Source: Oscheius onirici (taxonomy: Eukaryota > Nematoda > Chromadorea > Rhabditida > Rhabditidae). From it: a stretch of 64,000 nucleotides of DNA. The notes beneath the pieces were generated by a model. It saw nothing but the letters and a program-made list of their open reading frames with translations, was not told the origin of the DNA and searched no databases. The position numbers and the translations under genes are program-made. Of the stretch, positions 1 through 10,860 are shown in pieces. Within the stretch, counting starts at the first letter, position 1; every line of letters starts with the position of its first letter. The stretch covers positions 7,626,064-7,690,063 of the forward strand of contig OW051468.1 of NCBI GenBank assembly GCA_932521025.1, read 5' to 3'.

Positions 1-887
1 AACTCAAAAGGTGGGGTGCAGTTCAATACTTGGCTAGAGAAACACTGCAAAAGTGACCAACCTGGGTCCATCGTGAACAGAACGTAGACAACAGCCTGAT
101 CCCCATCGCCAGCATGGCCCAGAGGAGGGAGTTGTGACGTTCTGGGAGAGACGTCTTCTTCCTGTAGCTGTTATCTGAAAATTGGCCAGAAGAAGCAGAT
201 CTACTAAGCTATTAGTTCAGTTTTTTGGAAATAACACTCAATCACAAATCACTGAACACCTCGACAGCTCTTCAGTCAACCAATGCCCAATTTGCTAGTC
301 ACTCCGAAGAGATCCTTACCGAAACCCGAATCGGCCCTCGGACGGAAGACTGAAGCTTTCGGAAACTGGGTTGCTCGGGACAGGCCCAGATCCTAGTCAA
401 AGTGTAATGGAAAAGAGAATCGAGAGTAGGAGCAAAAGAGTTGGAAGAGTAGAAACACCTGACCTGATTTGGAAGAAGGCGACATCACAGGCGAGCAGCA
501 GACGATTGAGTGAGCTATTAGGGAGGGAACTTTAGTTTTACTAGTTTCGACAAGTCGAACTCTACAGTGAGATTAAAGTTGACAACTTTTGCTGCTGGAG
601 TTTGCTTTGCATCGTTTGGGTTTCGATAACTGTTCGAGTTATCTTCCGACTTCTGCCATGATCTCCAGAAACTGGTAATCTACCGCTCTTTCTCTGTTCT
701 GATCCAAACAGTACCATGCCAAAAACCCCTCTCTTTTCCAACAGATGAAAGCATGAGAGAAACCTGAGAAAACTTAGAATCCTCTGGACCTGAAGATAAT
801 GGAGACTGACTGTTACCTAATGGCTGTCGCGTCAATCTGCCCCGCCCCTCCTTTCAGGACATCTCCTAATCGTCCTAATCGGCAGTC
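1..887. other. Upstream region of the homeobox gene
   Basis: No open frame or RNA gene could be recognised here. The stretch presumably holds 5' flanking sequence and possibly untranslated exons of the plus-strand homeobox gene that starts at 888. No repeat was noticed. Confidence 0.4.
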
Positions 888-2622
888 ATGTACAGTCCGG
901 AAGACAACATTCATTCTGCCAGTAAGTTACTCAAATCAGAAGGTATTGTAGCTGTTCTTACAGTAATCTCGTCGCCTTACAATCGACCAGAAATGGCCGA
1001 GTCAAAGAAAAAGAAAGATTCTGAAGGAAAGAAGCAGCGTCGGAATAGGACAACTTTTACAACTTATCAACTACACGAATTGGAACAAGCTTTCGAGAAG
1101 TGTCACTATCCGGACGTTTATGCGAGAGAAGCCTTGGCTGTGAAGGTGCAACTGCCAGAAGTGAGAGTACAGGTGAGGTGGGACCAAATGGCCGAGTGAA
1201 TAATTCGAAATCGAGTTAGATAGTTATACAATCAGCCAGGTTTATACAATTAGCACACACATTTCTCGCTCTCTAACTCTCAGAGTTACAGAGTTATGAT
1301 TAGCTACTTCCCCCAAGACTGGCCTGAAATTACCCTACTAACCCTCTCTCGAATCTTGTGTGAGTCTGTTGTCTCTGAAGTGTTCAACTGGTAGTTATTG
1401 AATGGCAGACTAGAACTAGGGAGAGTGTCTTCTATCACAGAAGCTGCCTCGCGCCACCCAGGTGTTCTGTTAGGTCTGCGATCCCCGCACGAAAGTGCCA
1501 AAACACTTTTTTTAGAAGAATGGGAATCTGTAAGCAACATTCAAACATCAAAGTTTGTGGAACCTAGATTCAATCACTGTTGAGAACACTGAAGTTCCTG
1601 AACTGCTGTGGGTGACTTTCAAAGAGAGATTTTTCAATTTTATCAAAGTACTGGTCTAGGAAATGCTTTCTTCACTTTTTCATTTCGAGACCTTCAAAAT
1701 AAGACCATTTATGCCAGAAAGATGTTTAAAAACTTGTATATATGCCCACAAGGATTGAGAAAGAGTACGTTTCCCAGAACATTACGGTATTTCAAAGAAG
1801 TTCTTGATAGACACTTCTTTTCTTCTCGAATTGATGAGAGAAACTAAAACAGAAAGTCTCCCGGGAGAGCTTTGTCTCTCCGGTAATCTTACAGTAATCC
1901 GAGAGAGTCACGGTCGCCTGTCACAATAGAGGGATTACGACTAATGGAGGTCACATTCCTGGAGCTCTTTACCTTTAAAGTTATTTCCATAATTAGATAC
2001 TTCTCTCAGTTTTCTGACAGTTTCTGTCTCCAAATAAGCTTTCAAACAAGAGACCGGATGTGGGAGCAGACGGGGGTCAGCATGAGGTTAATGAGGAGGT
2101 GCGCTGAAATCTGAGAGAGTGGTCTGCGCAACTGCCTAATCGAGACAATTGGCCCGAGTCCAATTGCTGTCAGAAGTCGTTATCTCTTCCAGGTCTGGTA
2201 CCAGAATCGCCGAGCGAAACATCGGAGACAGGAAAAGATTGAAGGCAGTGCCATTGCCGACCTACGCCCTTCGCCGTCACAGATTCCCGCGTGGTCCTGG
2301 ATGGCTCAGAACAATCAGCCACAACAGCAGCATGTCCAGCCAGCGGACGAGGCTTTCTTTCCGTCGTTCGATCAGAACAAGGCCTTGTTCGATGTGCGGC
2401 AGCAGTCTCTCTTCTCCTATTTTCCGACGAACCCTTACACCAACTTTCCATCCATCAATCCATCTATCACTAACGGTTAGTTTTCATCCCTAGAAAATGA
2501 TCAGATATTCAGGTCTGAACCCTTTGGGACTCAGTCAATACAATGGAAGCTTTGCAATGGCTTCATACGGAGAAGAGTCGGTCAATGAGCAGCAGATGAA
2601 GATGGAACGCTTCGAACACTAA
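888..2622 (+). CDS. rx: Retinal homeobox (Rx/CEH-8)-type transcription factor
   Basis: This is a paired-class homeodomain transcription factor expected to act in the nucleus, with known roles in anterior neural and sensory fate in this family. Exons are 888-1172, 2193-2475 and 2513-2622, all with GT-AG borders and matching phases, giving about 225 aa. An extra in-frame 42-nt intron (922-963, gtaagt...ttacag) probably splits exon 1, removing 14 residues. The homeodomain runs [40 protein letters not shown] and RVQ, then crosses the 1,020-nt intron into [15 protein letters not shown]. It keeps Gln50 and Asn51 but has Tyr at position 49 and His at 56, where Phe and Trp are usual. The C-terminal part is short and Gln/Asn-rich and no OAR motif is visible. 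The Rx call rests on the RVQLPEV/QLHELE signature. A related paired-class gene is the alternative. Confidence 0.85.
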
Positions 2623-2916
2623 TTCTTGTCAATATTTTTGCTAGTAAACTACAGTCAAAATTCTCCTGAACTCTCTTTGTCTTTCGAAGTTGTCGGGTTG
2701 GTATATTCAGTTGGTTCTTTACGAAAGTCTTCCGAAAGCCATATCTCTTCAATTCCCTGACACAATCGTCTTTCTTCAGCAACTTCAGCAGTGCCGAAAA
2801 GTCGAGCGAGTTCTACTGTTGTCAAAGGATAATCTACAGGTTCACTTGTGTACCATAATAGGCTGATCTCTTTGCTTTTTTCTTTCATTTTCAAATCGTA
2901 ACTTCAAGAGTTATCA
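2623..2916. other. Convergent intergenic space between rx and FANCI
   Basis: These 294 bp lie between the stop codons of two convergent genes. Several short minus-strand frames cross it but none joins a recognised exon. It presumably carries both 3' UTRs. Confidence 0.5.
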
Positions 2917-5900
2917 CTAGTAGACGGCGCTTGTGTCTTGGTCGTCGTTCTCAGTCTCTTCTGGAACAGATCTCCTTTTCCTTCTCTTCGGAGTAGGTTC
3001 CTCGTCAGCCTCGGTAGCAATCCTCTCTTGAAGTACTCTCATATCGATGCGGAAGTCGCGAATACCAATCGAGTTACCCTAAAACTCACAATTCCAATCA
3101 CTGCCTATATGCAAACCTTTATCTGAAGGTTTAGACGGTCGTCTTTGAGAGCTTTCGACAGTTGAAGGACATTACTTTGCAGACTTTCTCTCGCCTTTAC
3201 ATAATTCACATAGATGTTCTCTTCCTTCTTCACTTTCGTTTTCTTCCTTTTAGCGTTTCGGCCAGTCTCTTTTTCTGGACACAGAAGTCCAACATTCTCA
3301 TCAGCACCGGCCATTATAATTTGAACCTTTTTCTTCAGAAGATCCGCTAAGACGGTCACAGTCTCCCATTCGGATATTTCTTCGATTGCCTTGTAGCTGT
3401 GAAGCATCTGCACAGTTAAAAGTCGGGTCAGATACCTCTAACTTACCAGATTAACTGGAGCTTCAACAGTTGAGAAGAAATTGGTCAGAAGGACGACAAA
3501 TCGTTCCTTCTGACCATCAAACTGGACATGTAGATCCAGTAGAGGAGACAGGATTCCACAACATTCTTCAATCTTCCCCACTACGGTGCACAAAAGGTCA
3601 TCCACTGGAAACTAGCAAAGACTTGGACTCAAAGCTTACTTTTGACACTCCTCTCAACAAATTCGTTTCCGAACAGGACGAGTTCCTTCGTAGAGCCCAA
3701 AATCTTTTCGGTCATGAGTATCAAGTGCTCAAAAACGACGTCAGTTGTCTGGTTGGTAATACAGACGCATCTAACGTCTTCCACCTAAACTTTTCTTCGT
3801 TTAAGCAGCATAATTAACTTGCCTCTTCGTTGAGAACTCTGGCCACATCTTCAGTCATAAATTTGATCTTTTTGACGAGAACTTCGCTCTCAGGACATTT
3901 TAGGCCGACATATTCGAGAAACTTTAGCAAATCTCTCAAGGTTGAGGTATTCACTGAAATGGGTGGTGCTTTCCAATTCCTGATGTGCTTACCAAAGGAG
4001 TTGGAAGACATCATTTTCACGAGAAACTCAAACGTTGTCGAGGCAGCTTTAGGACTGTTCGTAGCGGAAAGGATGGAGATTGAAGTCTGGAAAAGTATGA
4101 CACTTTTTGTGAACACAGTTAGAAATATACCTGTATGAGATGTTTGGCCTGTTTCTTCACGAAAACGACCCCTTTCTTCCCTTCCTCTTTGTCCAGACGC
4201 AACAGTTCCGGAAATATCTTGGTCATTAGAAGGTGAACTTGTCTGACGAGAGACTGAGTCACTCCTCCAGATGACTGTGATCCCGTACTCTCAGTTCCGC
4301 TCCCTCAAAATATACTCTCCATTAGTAAAGTGCTCTCTTACAGATGGAAGCGATTCTAATCGGATTTCTGCTCAAATAGCGAACGAGGTTACTGTAACAT
4401 TCCGTGGTCCTGGTCTTTAGTACAGTCTCGTAGCCAATCGTTTTCATCCAGTCGGGACAGTCGGTTCCGATGTAAAATGTCAGCAGATGTCTAAAAAGTG
4501 TCTGTACAAGTTGAGGCTTGTGTGACCTTCAGATGGTCTGACTCGGATCTAATTCAGTCCGTTTTTGGTTGATGTCAAAACTTTCAGTCTGCGTACTTTC
4601 AGTTACGCGAAATTGCGTACGCATTTTATGCGAAACTGTTTGGAAATCCGTTCCCCGCACGTATCTATGTATCTATAGAGCACGGAATAACTCCATCAGG
4701 ACAGCTTACGGCAACTTTCTGCAGGTTACGGTAACTCGGGTACTTATCCCAAATACTAGGACTAGAAGGACCTGCAAGCATGCCTGTTTCAGCTGACTCA
4801 CCTCGCTACCGTAGTCAGATCTTTCAGTTGATGCGTTGATTTTGAAAGATCCTTGCTCAACGCGAAAGTTCGATCCACTGTCCATTCCAGAAGCTCTTCC
4901 CTCATCTCTTCAATATCTTCCGTATTACTATAAAAAAAAGTTTTTTTTTAATAAATATGTTGTCAAGATGAAATTCGCTTCTGCGCAAAATAGTCTTGCG
5001 CGTGATGTCTCTACGGTCCCTCCTCCTGCTCGTCCTTCTTCCCATCGTTTCTGGTTATCTTCAGTTTTCCGACTGGCAATGCGGTCATACTGAAGACACT
5101 CACAGGTACCTTACTTATCTTTAGAACCAGCTAGTATCACAAAAAGTTATTGTGTTTGGTCTCTTTTTGAAGCATTCAGTGAGAAAACTTCATTGAAAAC
5201 AATCTCCAGGCTACTGAACATACTCTGACGGAACTAGAAATGTGGTGCGGCGGGCATACCACGAAATTGTTTCAGCTCGCCCTCTTCCACAACTTTTCTT
5301 ACATTTTTCTTTCGCGTTTTCGTATGTGGCAAACTATTTGTCATAGAACCTTGCTGATCACTTCCGATTGTCATTGACTTGACAACTTCCTAAGATTTCC
5401 TGTAACTTCTATTTTAGAATGCTCTACAGCCAGGCGATGCAGGATTGCGAGGATGTCGCCACTGATTGGAATCACTGCTGTGTGAAACACGACGAGGTCA
5501 ATTTCTATTTCTATTTTGATTAATCAATGTTTAGTGCTACGTTCGACAGAGAGGACAAGTGGTCTGTGACGACGAGTTCTGCCAGTGTCATTCGAGAGCC
5601 GCCGTCAAGAGAAACAGCTCATCCTTGTGTCACAGCTACTCTACTCTGGCCTGCGTTCTGATGCCGTTCGCTGGACACGAAGCCTACAAGAACAGCATCA
5701 ACTACAGCGAGCCTACGACTCAGACGAAACACGTTCCGTGGGACTTGACTTTGGCCAAGGACTATTCTCGTCTCTACGTGCAATGTTCTCAGAGCAACTT
5801 GACCATCTCCTCATGCTCTCTCAAGTTTGACGAATGCTCCGATAGCGCAGAAGAGTGTCGGACTGGGCTCTGCGGCTGCATTCGCGAAGCCTACGAAATG

Positions 5901-8900
5901 GATCGCGATGTCGGATGTGATCGGGAAACGACGCACATGTGCAACATATTAGCGAGTCAGCCGTCCGGACTGACACGTCTGTTCAGCAAGGGAAGTCGAG
6001 CTTTCGAGTGGAGCCCCTATCTCGTCTCGACTCTTCTGCTCATCGCCATCTGGTGCATCTGCTGTTGCCGGTGCACATGTACCTTGAAGAAGAAGAACCC
6101 CAAATATACCAATGTCAACGTTTAGTTGTTTGCAATGACTAAATAAAGTCTGTTCCTCTAATTCTTGACACATTACTTTTCTCTTACAAGTTGTGCTATG
6201 CCCCTCCGGGGCTAAGTGACTTAGTTTTGTCCTTTTCAAAACAAATAACAGTTAACAGTTTTCTGTTTGATCCCTCTCCAGATCAATTAATAGATAAGAG
6301 TAGCTCTAATACTTTTCACGATGCAAAAAAACAATCTGCAAGATCTGAAAGTACAGAGAAAGGTCTCTGTCCCCCAGTCCCTCTCTGATCTTCTGTCTCT
6401 CTGTCCCACTGTTCCTCTGTCCCCCAGTCCCTCTCTGTCTCTTTGTCTCTTTGTCTCTCTGTCTCTCTGTCTCTCTGTCTCTCTGTCTCTCTGTCTCTTT
6501 GTCTCTCTGTCTCTCTGTCTCTCTGTCTCTCTGTCTCTCTGTCTCTCTGTCTCTCTGTCACTCTGTCCTTCTGTCCCTCAGTCTCTCTTTCTCTCGGTCC
6601 TTCTGTTTCTCTGTCCCTCTGTCCCTCTGTCTCTCAGTCTCTCAGTCTCTCAGTCCCTCTATCCCCTCTACTGTCTACTCTACTGTCTGGAAACTATCCC
6701 CAGTCAAAAATAGAGTCCACTTGCACTTGCAAATTGACTTGTCTAAACTTGTTACACTAACTCCTTTCCCCTTAATTGTGCGCACAAATTGCTCCATTTT
6801 GATTGCCAATTAAAGCTTCCGACAGACAGACACACAGAGACCTGGGAGCATTTTAAAATTGATTCTTACCTCGTCACCAGTGTCTCCAAAATTCCCGCCA
6901 GAACTTGAAGACTGTTCAAGCATGGCTCCTCCGGGCTATTTTTCTTCTTTGTGACCTTCTCTGACAAGATGTCCTCCAAATCGGTTCGTCTCTTCAAAAG
7001 TGCTACGAGATTGTCCTTGTCCGTATTCCTATGTTTTCCATTGTCTTTCTCACATCAATTTGAACAAACCTCTTTAACGCATCAAACTGTCTCCACAGGT
7101 GTTCGATCAAGACGTCGTAGAGATGGAGCATCATGTTGGCAAAGACCAGCTGTGGTCGACTTGTCGGAATGTTCCAATCCAAGAGTTTATCAATCCCTAA
7201 ACAGTTTTCACATGGTTTTAGTAAGAAAACTCACCCAAATCGTCAAAATCTTCTCTCACAGCTCTGTCTATCCACTTGTTTAGAAGAGTGTTGGCTTTCT
7301 GAACGGTGTCGTCAGTTGCCTGACTCGACGAAGTCAATTCCGTGGTCAAGACTTCAATACAGAGATGATCTATTGCCTTAATTTAAACGATACTATCTCA
7401 GAGAGAGAGATACAAGAATACCTGAGCCAGATGTGGAAGCGATTCCTTCAACTGTCCTGTTCCCTTTAGAACCAGTCCTTCGGATGACCATTCCGAGATA
7501 ATCAAGGCGTGAGCCGTTAGTAGATCCAGCGACGGACAGACGAGATTTGAGCATTTTTGGCCAGCTTCAGTCAATCCCTCGTAGAGGAGAATTTTGGTCG
7601 TGGAGGGCTGAGTCAGAGCCCGTTTCAAGATTCCAATAATCTCCAGAGCTACAGCGTCATCCACTGCCGGTTTCAGTCCCATCGCTTGCAGTGACTAGAC
7701 TCTTTTAATATAATGAAAAAAAAATGCTGGTACCTGTGAACTAAAGCTAGCAAACGACTGTGTCATGTGGCTGTCGGCTATCAGGCACTTTTTGCGACTG
7801 ACACTTCGGAGTAGAAGGATAAGGATCGGGATGGCTGCACTGACGGACGACTCGTTCAACATCTCACTCTGAAACCTCAGTAGTTTTCTTCAGCACCAAA
7901 CAAACTTTTAGGCTCTTGAAGAGAGCTTCTCGAAGTTTCGAGCGTTGATTGATGATTGGCAGAAGACACTTGACTAGAGCTATTGCGACGTCCCTCTTCA
8001 TTTTACAGACGTAATCAAAGAGACCATCCAGCAGTTTCGAGTTGTTTAGAACTTCCACCGCACACTTCTTTACAATCTCCACCAGGACATCTAAACTTGA
8101 CTGTTCTAGACATTATTGTCAGTAGATAGAACCTATGAGACAGAGAGCGGAACCACTGGTTCCAGAGGCTCCGATGGCCTGTACTATTGTTTCCAGCTGA
8201 TTGGGGATTGATTCTGGATTGGAGAGTAGAGTCTGAAATATTTTTTCTGTGAGTTCGACTTATGAATGGTAAAGTATCCTATATTCGCTATTATTGCACA
8301 CCAATTCTTCGTATATCAAGAGTTGATGCGTAGCTTTCAGGTATACGGTACTTTTTGGATCATTGCTAATCTCTACCTGAATAAGAATACGTTTGGCAAA
8401 AAGCCGCATCGCTCCGTCTTCCGTCACGTTTCCATCCGAGGTCTTGGACGAAGGGCAAGCCAACAGAGCATAGCCGAGATGAACCATTGGCTGGCCAATG
8501 AGAGACCACAAGTCTTTGAACCCGTTCTGGACAATGTGGCCGAGAAAGAGATCAATCTGAATCGCGAACTTGTTCATAAAGTCGGTCTCTCTCACCTGTT
8601 GTTTGAACTCGAGGAGAGTTGTACCGGCTCCGGCCACCTTCAACCATCCAAATAGTGCTATTTCTTCTTCGAACCGCCACAACTTGGTCAATATCTTCTT
8701 GATTTCTTGAGTAGTTTGGGTCTAGATTATTGGGTACGGTATATGCTCCCACTTACTTTGTATCTTTCGATGGTGAACAAAATGAAGATGGTCAGCAGTC
8801 CGAACTGACTGGTCAAGACGATTCCTGGTTGGTTCTGAAGTAGTTTTTTGGTTCAGCTTGTTGGCTATAGCAGGCACCCCCTCCATTCAAATATTTTGTG

Positions 8901-10750
8901 TGAAATCGGGATTTTCACCACTTTTCCGTTATTTTTTCACGTTCTAGATGTGTTTATCGAACTCGGTTTATCAATTATAACCCCTAGGATGCCGAAATAC
9001 TTGAAAAATTAGGCGAAATACTTCAGAATAAGCAACATCGCTAATATATTGCACCCTCCCCCCCCCCCCCCCCCCCCCCCCCCCCGAGAGTTTCTCTAGA
9101 TTTTTCACTATTTTATTCGATTGGACACTCACCCAAGAGGTAGTTTTTAATGCTGCGTTCGATAAAAGCAGCTAGAACGTGAAATAATACTGGAAAAATG
9201 GTTAAAAACGCGAATTTAGTCAATTTATGGCTTGCGCGCCAAAACATTTGAATGGAGGGGGGTGCCTGCTATAGTATTACCAACATGTTTGGTCTCGTTT
9301 TGAAGCCTTTTGTAAGACAAATTGAATGGTGAGAGTAGCCTGGACAGGGAATACATCCAGACGGATTTGGAATTTCTCTTCGCGGGGTCACGGAAAATGT
9401 TTCACCGCTGAGCGAAACTTTGGAGGTGAGAGCCCACCTTCATGAGAACAATAAAAGCTTTTCCCACAGCCGGAACATCTTCTAGAGTTTTTTTCCACAG
9501 AGAAAGAACACCGAAGAGATCAGTAAGACATGAGTTTTGGCTCGACCAGGATGCGATCAGGGAATGGAAAACTCGTGGCATTCTGAAAACTCTTTCTAGT
9601 ATATTTTGTCGCTTACTTACAGTTTGACATCGATCTGTTCCAGAGAACAGACAACCTTCCAAGTTGCTTCGAATCTTTTCTCTTCTTCTTTGATTTGGCT
9701 CAATAAAACATCCACAACATATTTTTCCACGATCATTACCAGGCCGAGATCTCTGTGAGTTGTTAGCTCGATATGGATTAAACTCACTTGGATACACTGA
9801 CAACATGTTTGAATGTCTCTCCACTTTTCGCATTTTCCATAATTCCTTGAACAAATTCCGATACAGCCAGTTTCTTTTTCAAAAAGTGGCACAACAACAT
9901 GTGAAGACAGTCTCTCCATCTTTTCAGAAAGTCCTTTTCTGTTGTCACTCGTTCCTTGACAAAGTTGCCCAGATTGATTAGATCCCGATCGGAGAGTTTG
10001 GAGAGCTGAACAGAAAGTGGGTTAATTTGCGAAAATTTTTAGGGGGAACAGTTTACTATTTTCTGCGAGACCTTTTTTGTCACACAAACTTGAAAATTGT
10101 GGGGTCTTTAAAACATCCCTAAATTATGGGCCAAGATTACTTTCTCTTCAATGTTGGCACTATTTACCCAAAATTTACCGTTCTCTCCGCCTGAGCATCC
10201 TAAAAGAATACTTACTTCTGCCGAGAGCGCATTATAAACTGAGACAAAGTTGTGAACCGACACATTCTTCGTCTCAAACTCCTTCAAAATTGCCTCAATA
10301 GCTGCAAGTCGATGTCCCTCCCTGTATTCTTCTCCACAAAACTTGATAAGATTCAACCTGAAGCCCGTTGATTTCCTGGTAAACATTCTCAAAAACCAAG
10401 AGGAAATAAACTTTGAAAAGTAGTCCCCGCTGTCCGTTTTAATCGCAGCAGCCTGGAAAAGTTTGGATCTTTTCGTTTCGACTGACAGCTGTTTGAAATA
10501 GTTCTGAATAAACTCGATATCACTCCTTTTCGGCTCATTTGACTCTTGTATCTGCAACAATTCAAAGTTTCTCCAAAACATACGAAAAACCCACGCTTCG
10601 ATCTCGTTTCACAAATTCCAATATTATCGAATCGGCCGATATTCTGGCCTTTTGCGAGCTTTGCGTAAATTGCGTGAATTTGGTCGAGTCCATTGAGAGA
10701 ATGGGCTGTATTTGAAAGGGGACGGTTGGCGCCAAAATGGCTTTCGTCAC
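2917..10750 (-). CDS. FANCI: Fanconi anaemia group I protein (FANCI) homologue
   Basis: This is the partner of FANCD2 in the ID2 clamp for interstrand crosslink repair, a nuclear alpha-solenoid protein of about 1,300 aa in vertebrates. The start at 10750 gives MTKAILAPTVPF, followed by many exons with short introns. Recognisable blocks are an N-terminal helical region (10.1-10.6 kb), EKYVVDVLLSQIKEEEKR (9.6-9.8 kb), and ALEIIGILKRALTQPSTTK plus ILLYEGL (about 7.6 kb), which matches human CLEIMDSLRRCLSQQ...LMLYEGF. They continue with EDIEEMREELLEWTVDR (4.9 kb) and a basic C-terminus RDFRIDMRVLQER...PKRRKRR ending at 2917. The 1,942-nt intron 4928-6869 joins exons in matching phase (AG|T) and hosts another gene on the opposite strand plus a dispersed repeat. 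The start lies 111 bp after the stop of the upstream bromodomain gene, which suggests an operon. Middle exons were not all traced base by base. Confidence 0.85.
5005..6125 (+). CDS. Phospholipase A2-like single-pass membrane protein, nested in a FANCI intron
   Basis: Exons 5005-5105, 5418-5496 and 5535-6125 encode 256 aa. A signal peptide (MSLRSLLLLVLLPIVSG) is followed by a cysteine-rich ectodomain with the PLA2 signature WNHCCVKHDECY. Here the His-Asp pair is the expected catalytic dyad and Cys-Cys..Cys-Tyr is typical of secreted PLA2s. The HDE|CY motif spans the exon 2/3 junction. Several N-glycosylation sequons and many further Cys precede one transmembrane helix (YLVSTLLLIAIWCICCC). A short Lys-rich tail (KKKNPKYTNVNV) follows. 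Nematodes carry PLA2-fold proteins of this general kind. Whether this one is an active lipase cannot be said, because the calcium-loop glycines are not obvious. An AATAAA lies just after the stop (about 6141). Confidence 0.75.
6186..6856. repeat. Dispersed repeat, copy 1, with pyrimidine microsatellite
   Basis: About 670 bp begin CAAGTTGTGCTATGCCCCTC and end ACCTGGGAGCATTTTAAA. A second copy (14809-15447) shares both outer parts almost base for base. The outer parts include the TAACAGTTAACAGTTT, AATTGTGCGCACAAATTG and TTCCGACAGACAGACA stretches. The middle has expanded here into a (GTCTCTCT)n tract at about 6427-6560. No coding capacity was seen, so it looks like a non-autonomous mobile element of undetermined class. 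It sits in the FANCI intron only about 13 bp from the splice donor. Confidence 0.7.
6427..6560. repeat. (GTCTCTCT)n microsatellite
   Basis: An 8-bp pyrimidine unit is repeated with few interruptions inside the dispersed repeat. It generates long spurious Leu/Ser-rich frames on one strand and Thr/Glu/Arg frames on the other, which should not be taken as genes. Confidence 0.9.
8865..9274. mobile_element. MITE-like element with 28-bp terminal inverted repeats in a FANCI intron
   Basis: The left end CTATAGCAGGCACCCCCTCC (continuing AT-rich to 8892) is matched as its reverse complement at 9246-9274. The only difference is one extra C in the C-run. The interior of about 350 bp has no open frame and contains a poly-C run near 9060-9085. 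The TA-rich ends suggest a TA-targeting DNA transposon relative, but no clear longer target duplication is visible. Confidence 0.75.
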
Positions 10751-10860
10751 CGAAGCGGGGTCATCGCAGCTGATTATAGCGCTTTTAGATGTTCAAAGTT
10801 TCATTATTATAATGGACAAAAAATGAGATACTGTATGGACGCGTAAACAATCAAATATTT

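Noticed and set aside
6316-6813. Long Leu/Ser/Cys-rich and Thr/Glu/Arg-rich open frames
   Set aside because: They are by-products of the (GTCTCTCT)n microsatellite; every frame is open because the unit has no stop.
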